This document shows, piece after piece, positions 47,443 through 57,586 of a DNA stretch of 64,000 bases. The stretch is from positions 12,415,738-12,479,737 of the forward strand of contig CM019075.1 of assembly GCA_009667805.1 (NCBI GenBank), given 5' to 3'. The notes beneath the pieces are model-generated. The model searched no databases. It had not been told where the DNA came from and saw only the letters and a list, made by a program, of their open reading frames with translations. A program made the position numbers and the translations under genes. The DNA comes from Leptobrachium leishanense. Lineage: Eukaryota > Chordata > Amphibia > Anura > Megophryidae. Positions within the stretch are counted from its first letter, which is position 1, and each line of letters starts with the position of its first letter.

Positions 47443-47484
47443 CACGCTCTCTCCTGACTCCTTTACACTGCGGCTGCGCAACCA

Positions 47485-47690
47485 GCGGTCGCTTCAGGTC
47501 TTCGACGTCACTTCCTGCCGCCTGCTCCCCGCCCCTGCCATCTTCATGGGGGTCTGGCTGCTGACTGGAGCTCCACTCTGGACAGGAAACACGTGACCTC
47601 CACTCAACCAAAGGTTCTTTTGAAATCAACTTTAATGTAACGAACAAGAATGAACACAATAATTCTGCTTGATTTTCATTTACCTCTGCC
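47485..47690 (-). promoter_or_regulatory. PFDN2 promoter / 5' UTR region (arm A of an inverted duplication)
   Basis: CpG-rich sequence directly upstream of the PFDN2 start. Read towards PFDN2 it contains 'tgaaaatcaagcagaa', 'ttcgttacattaaagttgat', 'gagtggaggtcacgtg', a TTTCCTG ETS-type site, 'gtggagctccagtc' and AAGATGGC, a YY1-type site (47537-47544). CACGTG (E-box) lies at 47590-47595. The stretch about 47555-47690 recurs inverted at 50707-50850 beside NIT1. Site functions are inferred from motif resemblance only. Confidence 0.65.
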
Positions 47691-47694
47691 TTAA

Positions 47695-47872
47695 TTATTA
47701 TTATACAATGATAATGCAGCTATTATTATAGAATTATATTGTGATTAAAAGCAGCATTATAATATTATGATTAACTTAGTTTTATTTAATAATGATATGA
47801 TAATGCTGCTGTTATTCACAATGTAATACTATAATAATAGGGGCATTATCATTGTATAATAATAATTATGGC
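47695..47872. repeat. AT-rich inverted repeat
   Basis: 'attattatacaatgataatgc' at the left is mirrored by 'gcattatcattgtataataat' at the right, with more ATT-rich sequence between. It may be a small MITE or a decayed microsatellite. Confidence 0.6.
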
Positions 47873-47974
47873 ACAGGTAGAGGCGTAAAAAAGAGAAAAC
47901 CCTGCTGAGATTTGAACGCAGGACCCGCTGTTTACTAGATAGCACCGATTCAGAGGCCCATCCACAAACCCGCT

Positions 47975-48591
47975 GAGGCTGCGCTCCCACGAGCGTTCTT
48001 TGGAAGGAACGTCCGTGATCGTGGACGTTCCTTCCACTCTGACATCCGTGTGGCCACCTCGCCGAGCGCAAGTCGGCGCGCTGAGCGCTGCAAAGCACGA
48101 TTCTCCGATTGGAGGATTGCGCTTTGTAGCCCCGTTTGCATCCGTCGTAGTTTTTTGATGGGGAGGCTGAAATCACGTCTGGTGGTAGCGTGCGCAACTC
48201 GCACGCGCGCGTTACACTGTGTAAAGTTGCCAGGTCGGCCATGTTTACCAGGACTCATACAATTTATTCATGCTGATGGTCAGGGCATTATAAATACAAC
48301 CCTTCATTATGTATAACTCATATCCTGCAGTTAAATCAAAGGGGATTCCCACCAGGTGAGTAGCCTTGATTTTCTTCCTGCAGCATATGAATTATACATG
48401 TTGCAGGGCAGCACTTCTCCCTGTGTCCCCCTCTGAATGAAATAGTAATACCGTATGTGTCCAGGAAAACATTGCCGATCTGGCAACCCTACTGTGTGGC
48501 CTTCCCCATTGAGCCGTCACAAAGCTGCGACCGATGCAGGGAAGCGCGGTCACACGGACGCACTCAGTGAGCTCGTGTGACCGCAGCCTTA
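47975..48591. mobile_element. Harbinger-like MITE interrupted by another MITE
   Basis: Left half 47975-48215 ('GGCTGCGCTCCCACGAGCG', 'gaacgtccgtgatcgtggac') and right half 48499-48591 ('GTGTGACCGCAGCC' then TTA) flank an inserted element. Interior phrases match subfamily B copies such as 13873-14200. The left TWA flank has decayed. Confidence 0.5.
48216..48498. mobile_element. hAT-type MITE ('ggttgccag' family), copy 1
   Basis: The 267-bp element (48224-48490) starts AAGTTGCCAGGTCGG and ends CCGATCTGGCAACCCT. Octamers ACTGTGTA and ACTGTGTG flank it. The second copy, more diverged, is at 51117-51385. Confidence 0.7.
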
Positions 48592-49003
48592 GTGAGAGAT
48601 CCCTACTTTGACCCTTTCCCATTATGAATTTTAAACAGTACAAAATACATGAAAACGCAAAATGATGGAGGAATCCTCTGATTTCCTGAGATGTATTCAT
48701 AACTTCCAATAATCATTACTATACTTTATACTTTGCCCTAACAGGACCGATCTTAGAAACATAGAAAAATGTCAGCAGATAAGAACCTTTCGGCCCATCT
48801 AGTCGCCCAATTACATGGATACTTTACCTGGATTTATCTTTTGTTTAGGATAGCCTTATGCCTATCCCATGCCTGCTTAAATTCAATTACTGTTTTGGCC
48901 TCTACCACTTCTACTGGAAGACTGTTCTATGTATCCACCACCCTCTCAGTAAAATAATGCTTCCTGATGTTACGTTTAACCCTTTGCCCCTCTAATCTAA
49001 GAC

Positions 49004-49899
49004 TATCAGGGTTATCCAAAGAGATTCTGAAAAGTCACCGCACATTCGGTGACTTTTCGTTCTCTTCAATTCGGTTCCTTTTGCCGATCCCATTTCGGTG
49101 ACCCTGCGGTGTATTCAGCAAACACACAGGGTCCCCGAATTGCAGTGAAAGGCTACCACAAACCCGACGAAAACTAACCGCAAAACCCACCGAATGCACG
49201 CCGAAAACCCGCAAAAACATCTGGATTAACCTGCCGAAAACCACAGAAAAACCCGAACAGGAGCCGATCACATGCAGCGAAGCCGCCGAGACCTCAGACG
49301 AGGGAGGTGAATAAATTAGCAAAACCGTTTGTATGAATGTGTGAAATTGAAACGCTGTTTGCAAAGAAACTACTGAGCATGTCTGAAATTTACACAGGAG
49401 GTCCAGGGAATGATAATAAAGAGGGCTGTTACAAAAAAAATAAGTAAACTGAATAAATGTTTTTTTAAAAATCGGACTTTTAAAAACAAAATCAGAAAAA
49501 TGCATAAAAGATCCTAAAAAATCTATAAATAAAGAGACTTTTTGCTGCAGAATTTTATAATGAACGGTTTATTAGATATTGAATTAAAACGGGAATATTT
49601 TTAACATTGAAGCCTATGGGATTCTCCTGAATAAACTTGCCGAATTAAACCACCGAATGGCAGGGCATTTCGGGAACCTTTCACTACTGGTTTGTGTTCT
49701 CTGAATAGCCGAAGCAGTGCTTTTTTATGGGGATTTCACTGCCCTCGAACAGGCACCATATGTGCAGGCAATTCGCCAGGATTTGGCGAATTGCCTGCTC
49801 TCTGGATAGCCGAATGGCCAGGAAAGGTAACTGAACGCTGATTTTCAGTGTTCGGTTACCTTTCTCAAGCAATTCGGATCTCTTTGAATAACCCTGTAT
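49004..49899. mobile_element. CAGGG-family MITE inside CR1
   Basis: The 890-bp element (49007-49896) has ends CAGGGTTATCCAAAGAGATT and the inverse TCTCTTTGAATAACCCTG. TAT is present at 49004-49006 and 49897-49899. The CR1 copy at 41308 shows the empty site 'ctaagactatgtcctc', which proves the 3-bp duplication. Confidence 0.92.
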
Positions 49900-50337
49900 G
49901 TCCTCTTGTTTTGCTACTTTGTTTCCGTTTAAATATACTCCCTTCCTCTACCTTGTGGATTCCCTTTACGTATTTAAATGTTTCTATCATATCTCCTCTG
50001 TCTCGTCTTTTTTCCAAGCTGTACATGTTAAGATCATTAAGCCTTTCCTGGTAACTTTTCTCCTTCAAGCCGTACACCATTTTAGTAGCCCTTCTCTGAA
50101 CTCTCTCTAAGATGTCTATATCCTTCTGGAGATACGGTCTCCAGTACTGCACACAGTACTCCAAGTGAGGTCTCACCAGTGCTCTGTACAGTGGCATGAG
50201 CACTTCCCTTTTCCTACTGCTAATACCTCTCCCTACACAACCAAGCATTTTGCCAGCATTGCCAAGCATTCTGCCAGCATTTCCTGCTGCTCTATTACAT
50301 TGACTACTTACCTTTAGATTCTCTGCAATAATAACCC

Positions 50338-50515
50338 CTTAGGCTGGGTTCACACTTGGATATAGAGCTGTGTCGTGCAATGCACGCATTTTTTTTACGT
50401 GCGTTCGCGCATACGAAAAACCGTGCGAACTATTGCAGCGTGTTCGTGGCTATGTCTGTGGCGCGAACGTGCTGCTGTATGCCCGAAAAGAAGCTCCCGT
50501 ACTTCTTTGGGCGCA
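50338..50515. mobile_element. Small GC-rich insertion in CR1
   Basis: CR1 continuity breaks after 'aataataacccct'; the inserted sequence begins TTAGGCTGGGTTCACAC and is rich in 'gcgttcgcgc' words. Probably a MITE end; right terminus unclear. Confidence 0.45.
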
Positions 50516-50706
50516 GGAACGTCAACTCTGTTGCAAATCTTTGTGTCATCAGCGAAAAGACATACTTTTCCATTAATACCTTCTGCAATATCACTAATAA
50601 AAATATTAAATAGAATGGGTCCAAGTACTGACCCCTGAGGTACCCCACTGGTAACAAGAATTTTAACAAGAACTTAATGGAATGAATCACTTTCTTTACC
50701 CATAAT

Positions 50707-50897
50707 TATGAAAATCAAGCAGAAACCCGTGTTCAGAATTATTATTGTTGTTCGTTACATTAAAGTTGATTTCAAAGAAAAAAAACACCTTTGAGTGGAG
50801 GTCACATGTTTCCTGTTAAGAGTGGAGCTCCAGTCTGCAGCCAGACTCTTCTCGCCATCTTTAATGAGGGAGGTAGTACTAGAAGCTGAGGCTGTGG
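50707..50897 (+). promoter_or_regulatory. NIT1 promoter / 5' UTR region (arm B of the inverted duplication)
   Basis: Reading towards NIT1: 'tgaaaatcaagcagaa', 'ttcgttacattaaagttgat', 'gagtggaggtcacatg', TTTCCTG, 'gtggagctccagtc' and 'gcagccagac', in the same order as upstream of PFDN2. The E-box is CACATG here (50803-50808), against CACGTG at PFDN2. GCCATCTT, a YY1-type site, is at 50854-50861. Promoter role is inferred from position and sequence class. Confidence 0.65.
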
Positions 50898-53800
50898 ATG
50901 GCAGGAAGCGGGCGGCTACTGTCTCGCGCCGGCTGGGTCCTCCTCATCGGCCGTCTCTGGTGAGTGACGTCACAGACAAGCAGCTGCTGCTTCTCTTCAG
51001 AAGGACGTGATGGGAGGAAGGTGTTCGTCCTCATGTTAGCTCTGTCACGTGGCGATGAATACTGAGAGTTTTACAGACTCACATGTGATGGAGCTAGTGT
51101 GTGTGCGCTCAGGATTAGGGTTGCCAGATCGAGCATGTTTGCCTGGACACATATAGTTTATTCATGCTGAGGGGCAGTGCATCAAAAATGACACCCCGCA
51201 GCCTGTATAATCCATACGCTGCAGGTAAGAAATCAAAAAAGGCAGGTCACCTGGGATTCCTCGATTTTCCTTCCTGCGACATTTGAATTATACATGTGGC
51301 AGGGCGGTACTTTTCCCAGTGCTGCCCTCTGCATGAAATAGTATTGCATGTCCAGGAAAACATGGCCGACTAAACAAAGCATACCTACCGCGTGACCCTG
51401 CACAGAAGAGACTGTTCATGGCATAGGCCAAACCCCTCTTTCCTCTATAAATGTCACACTTTTAGGGTCTCCTGACTCTCCTCCATATATTTGGGGAGTC
51501 TGCATTTACTGATATGTCTGCGTTTCACATAATAAACAGAGAGGTCACAATACAGGGAGTCTGGGATTCACTGATATGTCTGCATTACACATAATATACA
51601 GAGAGGACACAATACAGGGAGTCTGGGATTCACTGATATGTCTGCGTTACACATAATATACAGAGAGGACACAATACAGGGAGTCTGGGATTCACTGATA
51701 TGTCTGCGTTACACATAATATACAGAGAGGACACAATACAGGGCGTCTGGGATTCACTGATATGTCTGCATTACACATAATATACAGAGAGGACACAATA
51801 GAGGGAGTCTGGGATTCACTGATATGTCTGCGTTACACATACTATACAGAGAGTCTGGGATTCACGGATATGTCTGGGATACACATAATATAGAGCGGAC
51901 AAAAAACAGGGAACCAGGGACTTACTGATATGCCTGAGTTACCCATAATACACAGAGAGGACACCATACAGGGAGTCTGGGATTCAGGGATATGCCCATG
52001 TTACACATAATATAGAGAGGACAAAAAACAGGGAACCTGGGATTCACTGATATGTCTGCATTACACATAATATACAGAGAGGTCACAATACAGAGGGTCT
52101 AGGATCCACTGATATGTCTGCGTTACACATAATATACAGAGAGGTCGCAATACAGGGAGTCTAGGATTCACTGATATGTCTGCGTTACACATAATATACA
52201 GAGAGGTCACAATACAGGGAGTCTGGGATTCACTGATATGTCTGCGTTACACATAATATACAGAGAGGACACAATACAGGGAACCTGAGATTTTATTGTA
52301 CATATTTCTAATGTATTTTATATGAGCTCTTAAGTAAATACCCAACAGCGCCTGGAAACCACCATAACGTCCGTTTCAGTCTACAAATACATTGATCTTC
52401 CACCAGGAGCTGGGGGAGCACACATTGTCTCAAATGATGTGTGGGTCATACTCCGTATTATACATTGTATATTTTCTGAAGGACTAGACGCATGTCAACC
52501 ACAATGGACCCCACCAAGCCCTTGGTAGCAGTTTGCCAGATGACCTCAACTTCTGATAAAGAGAAGAATTTCTCGGTTTGCTCTGGTCTGATCCAGGAGG
52601 CTACATCTCGAAATGCAAGTATGGTGTTCCTGCCCGAGGCCTTTGATTATATCGGTGGCAACACAGAGGAGACCCTGCATCTCGCTGAGACCCTCGAAGG
52701 AGATATCATCCAGCGGTATAGTAGCCTCGCAAGGTGGGTACAGGTTCCTAATTTAACTCCATTTATTTTATTTCTTCCCTTTGCGTGTGCCCATCGGTGT
52801 CTGGCGCAGCGTTGTGATGCATCGACGGCAGGGCCGTAGGAAGGGCGAGGCGAGTGAGGCACGTGCCTCGAGCACAGCTGTGAAGGGGAGCAGCCGAGTC
52901 CTGCGGGAACGATTGCCGGCGGCCGCGGCTTCCTGCTAGAAGGGCCGCTGACAGGAAGTGCAGCCACTCGCCTGGGATCTAACAATCAGCCACGATCTCG
53001 CGAGATCGCGGCAGGCTGTTTCATCGATCCCAGGCGAGCGGCTGCACTTCCTGTCAGCGGGCGTTCTAGTAGGAAGCACGCGGCCGCCGGCAATCGTTCC
53101 CGCAGGACTCGGCTGCTCCCCTTCACAGCTGTGCACGCGGCAATGAGAGGTGAGCTGGGGCAATGTCCATGAGACCTGGGGGGGCAATGTCCATGAAACC
53201 TGGGGGGGCATTATCCATGAGACCTGGGGGGGCACTATCCATGAGACCTGGGGGGGCACTATCCATGAGACCTGGGGGGGATATTATCCATGAGACCTGG
53301 GGGGCATTATTCATGAGAGCTGGGGGGCATTATCCATGAGACCTGGGGGGCATTATTCATGAGAGCTGGGGGGGCACTATCCATGAGACCTGGGGGGGGC
53401 ATTATCCATGAGAGCTGGGGGGCATATCCATGTGAACTGGGGCAATATATACCCATATGAGCTGGGGTCAATAATATCCATGTGAACTGGGGAAAATAGT
53501 CTGGGGGCTCAGTGCTGTGTATATTATTCTGGGGGGGGGGGTGTATATTATGCTAAATGTTCTTTTGCTATACATGCATGTATTCTGTGTGTACTGTATT
53601 TGTACATGTACTGTGTGTGCACTATATATGTAGGGCCCATCACCTTCTTAACGCTTGCACTCACACATGTGAGCGTTGGTGCTGGGTTAAATGAGGTTAC
53701 TGCATGCTGCCCATATCACATCCTAGCACAGGACCCTCATATTACAATCCCAACCGTAACAGGTTAAAAAATCCAGGAGATTGTGCTTTTCAGAGCCAGG

Positions 53801-56800
53801 TTACTGTACTTTGCGCTCCCTATACTTAACATGGGGAGCGCAAAGAGTAAATAGCGTTAGGATTACAAAGTCCTAACGCTAATTACCATCCCGCCATACA
53901 AAAGTTACCCACAGCTCGACGCTGGCGCTAAGTGATGCCGCTTCTGCAGAATCAGTCAGCACCAGCTGGAACCCCCCAAAAATCACATACTTGCCTCTCA
54001 TCCCACAGCGCAAAAGGTGGTCCGATCCACTGCTTCTGGTCACGGGGAGCATCCAGGAGCTTAGCACTGCGCCACTGGTCGGGGACTCTAAATTATGTGG
54101 GGGGGGGCACAATTTTCTGTTTTTGCCTCGGGGTGCAAAAGGAGCTCGCTACGGCTCTGTTCGACGGGGCTGTCCACACGCCACTGCGTGCACACAAACT
54201 GCGCGCTAGCCTCCCTGTCGAAGCGCTACGATGCGCATTCACCGGGGCTGCGCATCGCAAATCCTCCATAGGAGGATCGAAACTTGCAGTGCTGAGCGCA
54301 CTAACTGCACCTAGCGAGGTGGCCAGACGTGCATCAGAGTGGAAGGAACATTTACTCTCACGGATGTTCCTTCCGCGTTTAAAAACGCTCGTTTGACACC
54401 AGCCTGTCACTAGAACTTTAATAATTACAAGGTATCAGTCGTGCAATGGATTCCATTTCTCCAGCCTATAAATGTTCATTATCTATGTGAGATTTATTTT
54501 ACTCTCAAAGGGCCCTATTTCGTACTCGCCGTTAAACGAGATCACTCACTGATCCTCCTGACCACTTTATCTTTGTAAAGTGGTCAGGCTGTGAGGAGTG
54601 CCATGATCTAGTGACATCACAGAGGAGTTTCCTCCACTCCACCCCGTGTCACCGACAGCAGGGAGTTTGAATTGCCCGGCTGCCGGTCACTAGTGATGTC
54701 ACACACAGAGGGGCCGGTGTCACACTCAGACCAACCTCGGTACATGTGAATGAGCGAGGGGAGCGTACGCTGACCAGGAATTCACATTTTCCGTGTTGGA
54801 AGCTCACTGTCACATATCAAGTCTGGGGACGCGTAGGCGTTGCTGTAGGACCAGTGCCCTAGCTGGTACTGCTGTCAGCTGAACCTTGGCAACAGCTCTG
54901 GAGAAATTGGTGGGTGAAGTGCAAGAGTTTCCCCCACCCAATAGCCAGGATTTAGAATTTCCCGGCTGGCGGTCTCCAGATCGGTCAAGTGATGTCATCA
55001 CAAAGTGAGCGGCCGACGTCACCCTCTGAGACCAATCACTGTAGTGAGCTTTCTCCACGAGGCAGCCGATGGATCAAATCTGTGCATGCGCGTGCAGCTC
55101 AAATCCATGGCTCTGCGCAGGCGCTACGGAGGTTGTCTACGTAAAGTGCGGAAGTCTTGTAGTGCAGCATAGGAACTGCAAATTACGCAGCGCAAGTTGC
55201 ATTAGACAGCGGTAGGGAATCCCCGAGCCTAAGAGGAGGAGAAGCAACACGTGGCAAAGGAGAAAAGGTAAGTACATTAAGCTAAAACAAAACAAAAAAA
55301 TATTTGGGTGGAGGCTGTCGGCAGGATCTGCCCAATTAAAGGCAAAAAAAGTAAACTCTATTTTTAATACAATATACCTTTTTTAATTGCTGGAGCCGCT
55401 ATTCTGACCTTGCTGCAAGTTTAGCTTGAGGCTTGGCATTACTGGCTACTTGCTGTACATGGCAGCTTGTATACTTCCTATAGGAGACATCAAATGACGG
55501 CTCAGCAGGAGAACAGTGTGTTATTTAAACATGGCTTGCTGTACTTGTCTCGAGGCATAATCCAGCAAAGAATACCGCTTCTCAGATCCTGGCGCTAACG
55601 TATAAGGCCGGGGTCAGACAAGTGTTTTGCAGAGCGGAAGGAATGTCTGTGAGAGTGGACGTTCCTTCCACTTTGACGCCCATTTGGCCACCTTGCTGAG
55701 CGCAGTTAGTGCGTTCTGCGCTGCAAGGCTCAATTTCCCCCTATGGAGGATCGCGCTCTGCAGCCCCGTCGAATGTGCGTCGTAGCGCTTCAGGGAGGCT
55801 TGCAGCACTGCTACAGCATGCGGCCGGTCACGTTGAAGCGTCAACACTGCAATGGATGCCGGGAGTCACGTCAGTACAATCGCACATAGGAATCATTTAA
55901 AAGAAATGTGAATTGGGGAAAATATCTTCCGGATACATAAACCCAGGGCTCAAAATTTCAAGTCCCAAGCTCCAAGCCAGGCCTTAAGAGTTACTCGCCA
56001 CTAGTTGCCCCACCTAACCCCTATCCTGCCCTCCCTGCATTTCCACTCGCCCTCTTGTAATTTCCACTCGCCAAATGCGAGCAGGCGAGTGGAAATTTTG
56101 AGGCCTGCATAAGCCATGTCTGCCGTTTGAAATAGCGCTGTGTGCCTCTAGTGACATTTTGTCAGATGAGCAATATATTTACCCTGTGATGCCTCTTTCT
56201 CTGATCTGCTTTCCGTTGTATTTCATGGGGTAGAAGTTGCAACATCTGGCTGTCCTTGGGTGGATTTCACGAGAAAGGACCCAAGTGGGAGACAGATCGG
56301 AGGATTTTCAACTCTCACGTGGTCCTGGATTCTACAGGTAAACTGCCAGTAATATGTGCATGTCCTGGCATTGAAACACATTTTTTTGGAGCAAATTATT
56401 AATCGAGGAGGAGCAGCCATCCCTCACCGTGAACACAAATGCAAAGTTTATTGGCATGTGAGCATGAGGGGAAGTTAGGATTACACATTATAGACTCGGC
56501 TTTATTGCTGCTTATCTTTAGGGATCATTTACCCAGCTCTCTTTTATTCCTTTTTGCACTGTGTTCACCCACACAGGACACATCGTGTCCATATACCGCA
56601 AGACTCACCTGTTCGACGTAGATCTGCAGAGCGGGGTGTCTTTGAAAGAGAGCGAATTTACAATCCCCGGCTCACGCCTGGTGCCGCCAGTCAATACACC
56701 TGCTGGAAAAGTAAGAGCAATTCAGCCCATTAGCAGAGACGTAATGATTGGTTTTTTTTTGGGATGTGATCTTCTTTTAACCCCTTCGCTGCTGTGATCG

Positions 56801-57551
56801 AGTTTACTTGATCTGTGCAAGCACCATTGGGTACTCAAGGTCGAGTTAACTCAGTCTAGAGGAATGCTGACTACTTTCGTTTTCTGCCTACGGGCTCCAG
56901 AACGGGTCTCAAAAGTTGCATCACATTGGACATTGCAGCCGAACTGCTGCAGCTCAGTGAATGCCGCTCAAGAGTCCGTAGCGGACACAGACACATGCAG
57001 CAGTAGCGAAATCTAACCAGCGAGGGGAGCCGCTCTTCTTGTTAAATACTGCCCAATAATGCTGGGCTACTGACGTGAAAATTCTTTTTTACAATGCAAT
57101 TGCAGGTGCGTGGACTTGCGCAGTGGTTATAACAAAAAAGTCAATTTAATGTGGTTTTTCCATAAAATCACTGGTGGTTTTGTAGAAAGACACTTGGTAG
57201 CGAAGGGGTTAATGTATGTTCAAAGACACGCCGTGGCTATCCTTGTAAATGAAGCTGCAGAACATGCGGTGCACAGGTTTCTTCTCTCACATGCATCAAA
57301 ACAACATTTTATTAACAACCAGTGATTTCTCGCTGGCTTTAAAATATAAATTACGTCCATTAGATCCACAGTCCATCCACAAATGCATGATATCTTTCTG
57401 TTTCGTGAATAATCCACACAATATTTTGTTCTGTATTTTGACACACATAGTTGCACAGTCCCTGTTGTCCCAGCGTATTAAATTGGCCCAGGTCTCATTA
57501 TTTGAGTCTTGAGGCAGAGAGGACGCTGTGCAAAAACCCTGTTCTGTTGGC

Positions 57552-57586
<35 letters not shown>

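Larger units (their letters stand above)
48754..50690 (-). mobile_element. CR1 element (second family) with two nested insertions
   Basis: The 3' part (48754-49003) and middle part (49900-50337) continue each other across a MITE. A further piece (about 50510-50690) encodes, on the minus strand, a degenerate 'VPQGSVLGP'-like and 'FADDTKI'-like reverse-transcriptase region. This CR1 makes up most of the DNA between the two divergent promoters of PFDN2 and NIT1. Confidence 0.85.
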
